From Glandiceps talaboti (lineage: Eukaryota > Hemichordata > Enteropneusta > Spengelidae), in NCBI RefSeq assembly GCF_964340395.1, contig NC_135562.1, positions 7,510,134-7,574,133 of the forward strand: a DNA stretch of 64,000 nt, given 5' to 3'. Positions 19,139-28,939 of the stretch are shown here, one piece after another. Both the position numbers and the translations under genes were made by a program. The stretch's first letter is position 1; the number at the start of each line of letters is the position of its first letter. The notes under the pieces are model-generated. The model was not told the origin of the DNA, made no database searches, and was given only the letters and a program-made list of their open reading frames with translations.

Positions 19139-22100
19139 GGTAAGGTCAAAGGTCAGGTAAGGTCAAGCGTTAAGTTGACAATCAAGTTGACAATCAAGTC
19201 AAAGAGTCGAAGTCGTGTCAAGTCGTCAAGTCAAGTCAAGTCAAGTCAAAGGCAAGTGTCAAGTCAAGTCAAGTCAAGTCAAGTCAGGTCAAGTCAAGGC
19301 AAGTGTCAAGGCAAGGCAAGTCAAGTCAAGTCAAGTGTCAAGTCAAGACAAGTCAAGTCAAGTCAAGTCAAGTCAAGTCAAGGCAAGTGTCAAGTCAAGT
19401 CAAGTCAAGGCAAGTGTCAAAAGTCAAGTCAAGTCAAGTCAAGTCAAGTGTCAAGTCAAAGGCAAGTGTCAAGTCAAGTCTAGTCAAGTCAAGGCAAGTG
19501 TCAAGTCAAGTCAAATCAAGTCAAGTCAAGTGTCAAGTCAAAGACAAGTGTCAAGTCAAGTCAAGTCAAGTGTCAAGTCAAAGGCAAGTGTCAAGTCAAG
19601 TCAAGTCAAGTCAAGGCAAGTGTCAAGTCAAGTCAAGGCAAGGCAAGTGTCAAGTCAAGTCAAGTCAAGTCAAAGGCAAGTGTCAAGTCAAGTCAAGTCA
19701 AGTCAAGTCAAGGTAAGTGTCAAGGCAAGGCAAGTCAAGTCAAGTCAAGTGTCAAGTCAAGGCAAGTGTCAAGTCAAGTCAAGTCAAGTCAAGGCAAGTG
19801 TCAAAAGTCAAGTCAAGTCAAGTCAAGTGTCAAGTCAAAGGCAAGTGTCAAGGCAAGGCAAGTCAAGTCAAGGCAAGGCAAGTGTCAAGGCAAGTGTCAA
19901 GTCAAGGCAAGGCAATGTCAAGTCAAGTCAAGTCAAGTCAAGTCAAGTCAAAGGCAAGTGTCAAGTCAAGTCAAGTCAAGGCAAGTGTCAAAAGTCAAGT
20001 CAAGTCAAGTCAAGTCAAGTCAAGTCAAGTGTGAAGTCAAAGGCAAGTGTCAAGTCAAGTCAAGTCAAGTCAAGGCAAGTATAAAGGCAAGGCAAGTCAA
20101 GTCAAGTCAAGTGTCAAGTCAATTCAAGTCAAGGCAAGTGTCAAGTCAAGTCAAGTCAAGTCAAGTCAAGTCAAAGGCAAGTGTCAAGTCAAGTCAAGTC
20201 AAGTCAAGTCAAGTCAAGTCAAATCAAAGGCAAGTCAAGTCAAAGGCAAGTGTCAAGTCAAGTCAAGTCAAGTCAAGTGTCAAGTCAAGTCAAATCAAGT
20301 CAAGTGTCAAGTCAAGTCAAGTCAAGTCAAGGCAAGTGTCAAGGCAAGTCGAGTCAAGTCAAGTCAAAGGCAAGTGTCAAGTCAAGTCAAGTCAAGGCAA
20401 GTGTCAAGGCAAGGCAAGTCAAGTCAAGTGTCAAGTCAAGTCAAGTCAAGGCAAGTGTCAAGTCAAGTCAAGTCAAATCAAGGCAAGTGTCAAAAGTCAA
20501 GTCAAGTCAAGTCAAGTCAAGTGTCAAGTCAAAGGCAAGTGTCAAGTCAAGTCAAGTCAAGTCAAGGCAAGTGTCAAGTCAAGTCAAGTCAAGGCAAGGC
20601 AAGTGTCAAGTCAAGTCAAATCAAGTCAAGGCAAGTGTCAAGGCAAGGCAAGTCAAGTCAAGTCAAGTGTCAAGTCCAGTCAAGTCAAGTCAAGTCAAAG
20701 CAAGTGTCAAGTCAAGGCAAGTGTCAAGAGTCAAGTCAAGTGTCAAGTCAAAGGCAAGTGTCAAGTCAAGTCAAGTGTCAAGTCAAGTGTCAAGTCAAGG
20801 CAAGGCAATGTCAAGTCAATTCAGGTCAAGTCAAGTCAAAGGCAAGTGTCAAGTCAAGTCAAGTCAAGGCAAGTGTCAAAAGTCAAGTCAAGTCAAGTCA
20901 AGTGTGAAGTCAAAGGCAAGTGTCAAGTCAAGTCAAGTCAAGTCAAGGCAAGTGTCAAGGCAAGTGTCAAGTCAAGTCAAGGCAAGGCAATGTCAAGTCA
21001 AGTCAAGTCAAGTCAAAGGCAAGTGTCAAGTCAAGTCAAGTCAAGGCAAGTGTAAAGGCAAGGCAAGTAAAGTCAAGTCAAGTGTCAAGTCAAGTCAAGT
21101 CAAGTCAAGTCAAGTCAAAGGCAAGTGTCAAGTCAAGTCAAGTCAAGTCAAGTCAAATCAAAGGCAAGTGAAGTCAAGTCAAAGGCAAGTGTCAAGTCAA
21201 GTCAAGTGTCAAGTCAAGTCAAATCAAGTCAAGTGTCAAGTCAAGTCAAGTCAAGGCAAGTGTCAAGTCAAGTCAAGTCAAGTCAAGTCAAGTCAAGTCA
21301 AGTCAAGTCAAGTCAAGTCAAGTCAAGTCAAGTCAAGTCAAGTCAAGTCAAGTCAAGTCAAGTGTCAATTCAAAGGCAAGTGTCAAGTCAAGTCAAGTCA
21401 AGGCAAGTGTCAAGTCAAGTCAAGTCAATTCAAGGCAAGTGTCAAGGCGAGTCGAGTCGAGTCGAGCCAAGTCAAGTCAAGTCAAGTCAAGTCAAAGGCA
21501 AGTGTTAAGTCAAGTCAAGTCAAGGCAAGTCAAGTGTCAAGTCAAGTGTCAAGTCAAGTCAAGTCAAGTCAAGTCAAGGCAAGTGTCAAGGCAAGGCAAG
21601 TCAAGTCAAGTGAAGTGTCAAGTCAAGTCAAGTCAAGTCAAGGCAAGTGTCAAGTCAAGTCAAGTCAAGGCAAGTGTCAAAAGTCAAGTCAAGTCAAGTC
21701 AAGTCAAGTGTGAAGTCAAAGGCAAGTGTCAAGTCAAGTCAAGTCAAGTCAAGGCAAGTGTCAAGGCAAGTGTCAAGTCAAGGCAAGGCAATGTCAAGTC
21801 AAGTCAAGTCAAAGGCAAGTGTCAAATCAAGTCAAGTCAAGTCAAGTCAAGGCAAGTGTCAAGGCAAGGCAAGTCAAGTCAAGTCAAGTGTCAAGTCAAG
21901 TCAAGTCGTCAAGTCAAGGCAAGTGTCAAGTCAAGTCAAGTCAAGTCAAGTGTCAAGTCAAGTGTCAAGTCAAAGGCAAGTGCCAAGTCAAGTCAAGTCA
22001 CGTAAAGTGTCAAGTCAAGTCAAGTCAAGTGTCAAGTCAAAGGCAAGTGTCAAGTCAAGTCAAGTCAAGTCAAGGCAAGTGTCAAGTCAAGTCAAATCAA

Positions 22101-22951
22101 GGCAAGGCAAGTGTCAAGTCAAGTGTCAAGTCAAGGCAAGGCAATGTCAAGTCAAGTCAAGTCAAGTCAAAGGCAAGTGTCAAGTCAAGTCAAGTCAAGT
22201 CAAGGCAAGTGTCAAGGCAAGGCAAGTCAAGTCAAGTCAAGTCAAGTCAAGTCAAGGCAAGTGTCAAGTCAAGGCAAGTGTCAAGTCAAGTCAAGTCAAG
22301 TCAAGTGTCAAGTCAAAGGCAAGTGTCAAGTCAAGTCAAGTCAAGTCAAGTCACGTAAAGTGTCAAGTCAAGTGTCAAGTCAAAGGCAAGTGTCAAGTCA
22401 AGTCAAGTCAAGGCAAGTGTCAAGTCAAGTCAAGTCAAGTCAAGTCAAAGGCAAGTGTCAAATCAAGTCAAGTCAAGTGTCAAGTCAAGTCAAGTCAAGG
22501 CAAGTAAAGTGTCAAGTCAAGTCAAGTCAAGTGTCAAGTCAAGTCAAGGCAAGTGTCAAGTCAAGTCAAGTCAAGGCAAGGCAAGTGTCAAGTCAAGTCA
22601 AGTCAAGTCAAAGGCAAGTGTCAAATCAATTCAAGTCAAGTCAAGTCAAGGCAAGGCAAGTCAAGTCAAGTCAAGTCAATGCAAGTGTCAAGTCAAGGCA
22701 AGTGTCAAAAGTCAAGTCAAGTCAAGTCAAGTGTCAAGTCAAAGGCAAGTGTCAAGTCAAGTTAAGTCAAGTCAAGTCAAGGCAAGTGTCAAGGCAAGTG
22801 TCAAGTCAAGGCAAGGCAATGTCAAGTCAAGTCAAGTCAAGTCAAGTCAAAGGCAAGTGTCAAGTCAAGTCAAGTCAAGTCAAAGGCAAGTGTCAAGTCA
22901 AGTCAAGGCAAGTGTCAAGTCAAGTCAAGTCAAGTCAAGTCAAGTCAAGTC
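19139..22951. repeat. 3.8 kb (TCAAG)n pentanucleotide satellite
   Basis: Tandem TCAAG units, irregularly interrupted by GGCAAG, TGTCAAG, AAAGGCAAGTGTCAAG and AAATCAAG variants that form a loose higher-order pattern. Some segments are pure (near 21250-21360). It starts in diverged GGTCAAGG/GGTAAGG units and ends sharply at TCAAGTCTTTT. All plus-strand frames are nearly free of stops (Lys-Ser-Ser-Gln-Val period), giving frames up to 510 codons, while the minus strand is full of TGA. This is satellite DNA, not a gene. Confidence 0.97.
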
Positions 22952-23587
22952 TTTTAATACCACTGAGAAACTTCTCAGTGAAGCATGAGGCTGTGAATTT
23001 TATGATTTCGTCATGTGATGTGTAGATAAAATTGCACAACGATTTACAATGTATATATTGTGTGAATGGATGTTCATGGACTCTGGGTTCATACTTAGTA
23101 ATTGTTTTTTCCTCCTAACAATACTTACAAGATGTCAGGGAAAATTTGTGATTCACTTCCAAGAATTTGTTTTGACTATGTGAGTCGAAATTTTTCATTA
23201 ATAAGAATTATTATGTTATTTAAGGAGGAGTCCATTCAAATTTATCTTTATTTTGCTACTCAATCATTCAACTAGGTATTCTAGTAACTATACTTGTCGT
23301 TTTATATGATTTTTTTGAACGTACATGTTTTAAAGTTTTGGGGTTTTGAAGTTGAGCTAGATAGGTATGTTGAGGTGAACAGAAATCTGCCACTTCACCA
23401 CAATGGATCTCATTTTAACACTGTACATTATGTAGTAGTCTGTAAGGAACGCTGTGTCGTGGCACCCTCACACATCGGTCAACCCCTATCAGAGAGAGGA
23501 TGCCGGTGAGGGCGTAGCGACAGGACCTGACAGTTTATACGAAGTAGAATGGCTAAAAGAGGACAATTACATAGTTCATTATTAACC

Positions 23588-23589
23588 GG

Positions 23590-23621
<32 letters not shown>

Positions 23622-23622
23622 G
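23588..23622. repeat. (GTT)n trinucleotide repeat
   Basis: About ten GTT units; reads as polyglutamine on the minus strand but is not in a supported gene. Confidence 0.9.
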
Positions 23623-24329
23623 ACAACGTCTAATGAGCATGATAAAATAATGTTTAATATTATAACTATTGAATTTGCATATACTGTGAAGGACACCTGG
23701 TGACAATTATAATCAATTCAATCGTGTGTGGCATCCGAGTTGTTTTGACACTGGTAGAAAAGGGACAATATTTGACCGTTCTGGGAGATACCCTTCAGAA
23801 TTTGATCTGTGATAAACCTACAACGTTGCTGTAGTATGCTGTTGGATTCCTGTATGAGGAAGTTCTGAACTCTGTTTTTGCTTGGAAACTGAATGTTTTG
23901 CCGGGACTGTGAATGATACATTGTGTGGAACTGCACATTTCATCAGTGAACAATCGTCAGCATCGTCTACAATTTGTGAGTGTTGCGGTGCGTCCCAAGT
24001 CTGCACTTCGATAAGCGACAGAAGAGACTTTACATCGTTAACAATGTTAGTAGTTTTATTTGCCACAACCAGTCATTAGTAATACATGTAATTGTCAAAT
24101 GCACGCTATGTTTTTTTATATTTATATTGTAAGCATATTTTTCGTACAAGAAATTTCGGTGTACAAAGTGTTGTAATTTTTTTGTTTAGAGGGAAATTAG
24201 ACCAGTTCAAGATAAACCTGTGACATCTATGTGTGTGTTCTTTCTTATTTCTCCAGTGATTTTGATCCCTCCCCCATCCTGTACTTTAGAAAAACTCGGC
24301 TTTCATGACAACTGGTGTCAGAAGTGGTA

Positions 24330-24352
24330 AACAAACAAACAAACAAACAAAC
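24330..24352. repeat. (AAAC)n microsatellite
   Basis: Short perfect run of five to six units. Confidence 0.85.
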
Positions 24353-24642
24353 AATATATACTGATAAACATGAACGACAGAATAATTGCAAATCAATATC
24401 AAGTGTTTCTATGCAACAAGAATTACAATGTTTTCCTATATGTGTGACATAGTCACTGTGTGTAATATATGTATGTATGTATATATAAACAGTGCTCAAT
24501 ACATATATGTATGTAGAGTGGTGTAAATAACACAGTATCAACACGCTGTTTTACGATCATCAGACGACTAACATTTGTAATTACTCTGTCAATCATGTTT
24601 GTCAGTATATATTGTGTTGTTATTGTTTGTTTGGTAATTTGT

Positions 24643-24678
24643 GTTTGTTTGTTTGTTTGTTTGTTTGCTTGTTTGTTT
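24643..24678. repeat. (GTTT)n microsatellite
   Basis: Tetranucleotide run, inverse of the (AAAC)n run 300 bases to its left. Confidence 0.85.
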
Positions 24679-26203
24679 TCGCAAACATAAATAACTAATT
24701 ATAAGTCTGCCCCCATGGTGTTACATGCAACTCTGACATGTGTAGCACACGGGGGAAGGGGGGGGGGGTACTCTCGGCCATATACGGATATGAGCAGCCC
24801 AGGCCAAATGGGTCACCTTTTCACGGAAAATACGTTGAAAGATGGGTCGAATTTTCACTGGTCTGAACATTCTCTAATTATGGGGTCGATAACATGGGAA
24901 ACGTCTTCAGGCTTATTATCTGTGGTCCTACTGTGAATACTTGCTATGAATCTGGCCACAGCTACTCATGTCCTAGTGTAGCTGCTAGACCTCGGGTGTT
25001 CACCCGAAACAATATTTCGAGGGTGTGCGTCTGAGCATGTGGGTTATACTTCCATGGTCTGAGCATTATGGTCTGAGCGTGATCTGAGTGTCCATGTATA
25101 CAATGAAAGGATTATGCAAATACCCGACACTTCTTTATTTCTGTTGATATAAATGATAAGGCCAATTAACACATTTCTACCAACTTAGGTTGGGAAGTGC
25201 TCAATGGTCACACTTTAGCATCGGGAGAATTGTAATGCCCATCCGAGCAATAGTTCATATACACTACACTTCTAATGAAAAACGCATCTCAACTGAGACT
25301 TGAGTTTTAGACCAAACAGTATATCTAATAGGGTACAAGTAAACTGCGAATACAAAATTATATAAATAGTATCAAAAATAGCGTTGTGGCAAAACTCTCC
25401 ATGGAAAGATCTATTAGGGGCCGTGTCATTTAAAAAACTGACGCACGACAAACATAATTTCGTCGAATTCTTTTTGTTTATTAATAAGGATTTTTTAATT
25501 CCATACTAAAATGAAATCGTCACAGGCAGTTATTTTTCTTGTCCTTGAGAAATGACTTCGATAAACAAATACTGTACATGTGCCGACATACACGAAGCAC
25601 TAAAGAAAGATACACGTTCTAGAATAACTATATGGCAAAGTAACCCATGGCCTGAGTGTTGGAAAATAAATGAATGACAAAAACAAACACTTTAATTTTA
25701 CAATGATTATAGTTTTATTATCAACACCTAAAAAAGAAGGCGTCTTTTAGCTGATATCAAATATTTCTGAATCGATCATTTCGATAGACTTTAGGTCAAC
25801 TTTGGGTGAAATCATGACATGCTGGATTAAATACGATATATTTTCGTCTGCATATGTTCATCCGCCTATGCTTACGTGAAATATCGTCTTCAAAACAAAT
25901 TTACATATACATTATCTTGGTAAAAAAATTAGTCATATTTGTTAATTTGTGAGATCGTTTGGCATTCCTTTTCTTATACACAGAGAATTGTTGTTACTTT
26001 TCTTGAGCACCGAAATATGGAACCGGTTGAACTGGGAATGAAAAAAGAAATTTTATAATAAATACTACAGTTTATACAGACTGACAATAATGACCTTTAA
26101 GTAGAGTACGTCATCCAGGTAGTAACAATATTCATAAGTTATAGATATACATATGGAATAAATTGTTGTCAAAATAATTTTGGAACCACACCACACGCGC
26201 GCT

Positions 26204-26205
<2 letters not shown>

Positions 26206-26295
<90 letters not shown>

Positions 26296-26315
26296 AGCTC
26301 TCTCTCTCACTCTCT

Positions 26316-26378
<63 letters not shown>
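26206..26378. repeat. (CT)n microsatellite
   Basis: CT dinucleotide array with short C-run and TTTCTC interruptions. Confidence 0.95.
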
Positions 26379-26379
<1 letters not shown>

Positions 26380-26691
26380 ACGTTGATTCAGAAATGATAG
26401 TAGAAAAGAAACAATAGTTGGCTTTTTATTGCAGGTTAAAATGAACATTCTGTTGTAACATATACGATCGTTACGGCAATGTCGTGACTACCCGTGGGGT
26501 TGCGCCTCTAGTGAGGAGCGCCATCTACGACAAAAGTTACTGATGAATTTATAACCATTTCACCCTGTCCTTGTTGGACTTTGTTATTTTATTTTTTTTA
26601 CAATACATGTACTATGAAATATAGAAGAAGAAAAATAATCATTGAATCGTATCTCGAGTAATAGTAAAGTGAAAAATTATTCAAGGAATAT

Positions 26692-26699
26692 AAAAAAAA
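26692..26699 (-). terminator. RNA polymerase III T-run terminator of the 5S gene
   Basis: Eight consecutive T on the minus strand (A on the plus strand) begin one base past the 3' end of the 5S RNA. This is the standard Pol III stop signal. Confidence 0.85.
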
Positions 26700-26700
26700 T

Positions 26701-26818
26701 GCCTACGGCACGTGGTATTCCCAGGCGGTCTCCCATCCAAGTACTAACCACGCCCGACGCAGCTTAACTTCGGTGATCGGACGAGAACCGGTGTATTCTA
26801 CGTAGTATGGCCGTAGGC
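26701..26818 (-). rRNA. 5S ribosomal RNA gene
   Basis: The 118-base minus-strand sequence begins GCCTACGGCCATACTACG and ends CACGTGCCGTAGGC, so the two ends pair as helix I. Family landmarks are present in order: TCTCGTCCGATCACCGAAG, AAGTTAAGC (A-box region), GTTAGTACTTGGATGGG and GAGACCGCCTGGGAATACC (C-box region). It is the structural RNA of the large ribosomal subunit. An adjacent T8 run and an intact internal control region suggest a transcribable copy. It is a single copy here, with no second 5S within the window, so it is a dispersed rather than tandem gene. The length is typical (about 120). Confidence 0.95.
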
Positions 26819-27131
26819 AGGTGTTACAGGTAAAAACACAAGATTATATACTAACGACTCGTTTAATACGCACTAGCAAATACATAAAGACAGCTTGGTG
26901 TTCAATCTGTCACCACCATATTGAAATTGTACTAGAAAATACCAATTATTAGACATTGTACATGTTCATCAGTGGGTCGACTCTATTGTCCAGAAACAGG
27001 TTGAAATCATGCTCACCGTTGAGGGCGCTGATTTTTGGGCGTGGACCCCCGGGATTACAGCTACAAAAATTATGTTCACCCACTGGTGATGCAATACTCT
27101 TTAGGGTGTAAGATAAGTAATTTATTGTACC

Positions 27132-27493
27132 TAAGGCCTAAACAAATTGTTTGGTTCCGGTTACCCGACCCCACCTAGTTTTTTCACTGACGACCCTAAA
27201 GGTTTTTTTACGGAGTAGAGAAAAAAAATAATAAAATTGCGAAAATTGTGAAGTCTAGCAAGAAATAGTGGATGCGAAAATTCAACTTAAAAAAGCAATA
27301 TAAAACTGTTCTTCACTCTGTAATGGCTGTACATCTGATGAGAAGAAACCAATAACACAGAGACCATATGGAAACCAATGGTAAACATAACTACCTGAAC
27401 TAGACACTCACATATGGAAAAAAATCAACAACAAAAAAAGAATTACCTACCCCACCTATTCTTTAAAAAACCTACTTTTTGTTAGGCCTAATA
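27132..27493 (+). mobile_element. Family M1 element, copy 2
   Basis: Begins TAAGGCCTAAACAAATTG and ends GTTAGGCCTAATAA. It shares the internal blocks of copies 1 and 3 from end to end at clearly diverged identity. It lies between the 5S gene and the last recognised NAGPA-B exon. Confidence 0.85.
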
Positions 27494-27757
27494 AAATATT
27501 GTTTTTTAAATATTCCATTTGCAGCTAATGCAGCTTTAAAATTGAAAAAAATATGCATGTTATGGTATCAACTTCCGATGATCCACTTTCACTGCCCCTT
27601 GCTAGGAAAGGTAAGTGGTGCACATTTCACTGTTTCAGTGACCGACACCTATTCATTCATTAATTATTATAATATATTGGACCAGAGAAATTTAAAACAT
27701 TTGAAACGATGATCTAAATACACTTTGGTTTTATCTTTCAAACCTTATACAACCCAT

Positions 27758-27976
27758 AACACCAAAGCAAAGCATTTTCTGTATATACCACAATCATTTA
27801 TAGCATCCATATCAAGTGTAAAAGTATACAGTTTCATTTGCTAATTGACAACATTAGAAAGGCCACATGCTAGGCTTGTAAATAAACCAATTGCAATGCA
27901 ACAGTATACTTTTACACTTGATATGAATGCTATAAATGAGTGTAGCACATAGAGAAAGTGCTTTACTTCAGTGTTA
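27758..27976. mobile_element. Inverted-repeat element family M2, copy 2
   Basis: Left arm (AACACCAAAGCAAAGCATTT..., with ATTTATAGCATCCATATCAA) and right arm (TTGATATGAATGCTATAAAT... AGTGCTTTACTTCAGTGTT) are near-complete inverted copies about 70 bases long. Matches copy 1 in the Src-A intron. It lies 64 bases past the donor of the last recognised NAGPA-B exon. Confidence 0.85.
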
Positions 27977-28039
27977 CTTGTTGTAGATAATACAGTCCCT
28001 GAACAATGGTTAATTATTATATTTATCCGGACAACTTAC

Positions 28040-28896
28040 CAATAATCCGATGGATATCCAGTGACCGTCTTGTTGACTACGGTTGTAGCAGAACCACCGC
28101 CATCTAAGTTGATAGCATTGATAATACCCTGTCGTTGAAGGAAGTAAGCAAACTCCCACAGACTGACCCTGAAAGCGAAGTACAGCTTGAACTTTAGTAG
28201 CTCCCAACATCGACCTCTGAACCCAAGAGTAGTTATGTTGGTGGGTGGGATAGACGAAGATTTGAGACAATAATATAGAGCGCCAACAACGACGCGTTCA
28301 GTGTGGTTACGATGGTAGTCTGGGACTATACTACACTCTATTTCGAGACACAAATTTAAAAGTCCTTTCCAGGGTTTACAAGGAGGGGTTGGCTTCATAA
28401 GTTATTGGGATGGATATCGAGAAAACCTATATAAAGGTTACTTCGTGTAGATATTCCTGAATGCATGAGTCTCTATGCATCAACAATCAGATTTGCGTGC
28501 ATTTCAAATCAACGATTATAATATTGAGGGTTTTGAAATCATTCTAGGGGGCAAATAATTGTCAACATGAAACGGTATATTTACCCAATAAAGTTACTTT
28601 TGCCGTCAACCTGTACCAGGATAAGTCGCCCGTCTTTATCGTGACCTACAGCCACCCTGGCTGACACCTCGTTAATAAAGTCGTTCATTGCATCTGAAAA
28701 TAGTTCATATGTAAATTGATTGTCAAATTCGATATCAGGAAATTTGTTTGAAAGTATCATATGTTAAATCTAAATTGTAATAGCTATATACTTTCAGTTT
28801 TGTAAGAAATGGTTTAGTGGATCAACCAACCAAAAACTAAGTTGTCCTTTTGTAGAAAAGACACCTCATGAAAAATGAAACGCAAAGAATTAACTA

Positions 28897-28939
<43 letters not shown>

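Noticed and set aside
19175-23025. Overlapping open frames of up to 510 codons rich in Lys, Ser, Gln and Val
   Set aside because: Pure consequence of a TCAAG pentanucleotide satellite that has no stop codon in any plus frame. No start context, splice structure or conserved domain.
23818-24079. Overlapping frames on both strands, one Cys-rich with a hydrophobic end like a GPI-anchored peptide
   Set aside because: The plus frame lacks an ATG, neither strand shows clear splice borders, and no cysteine pattern of a known family is met.
27000-27060. Possible small NAGPA-B exon bounded by TTGTAG and GGTGAGC on the minus strand
   Set aside because: About 48 bases and not Cys-rich. It does not resemble the expected region after YPSDxC.
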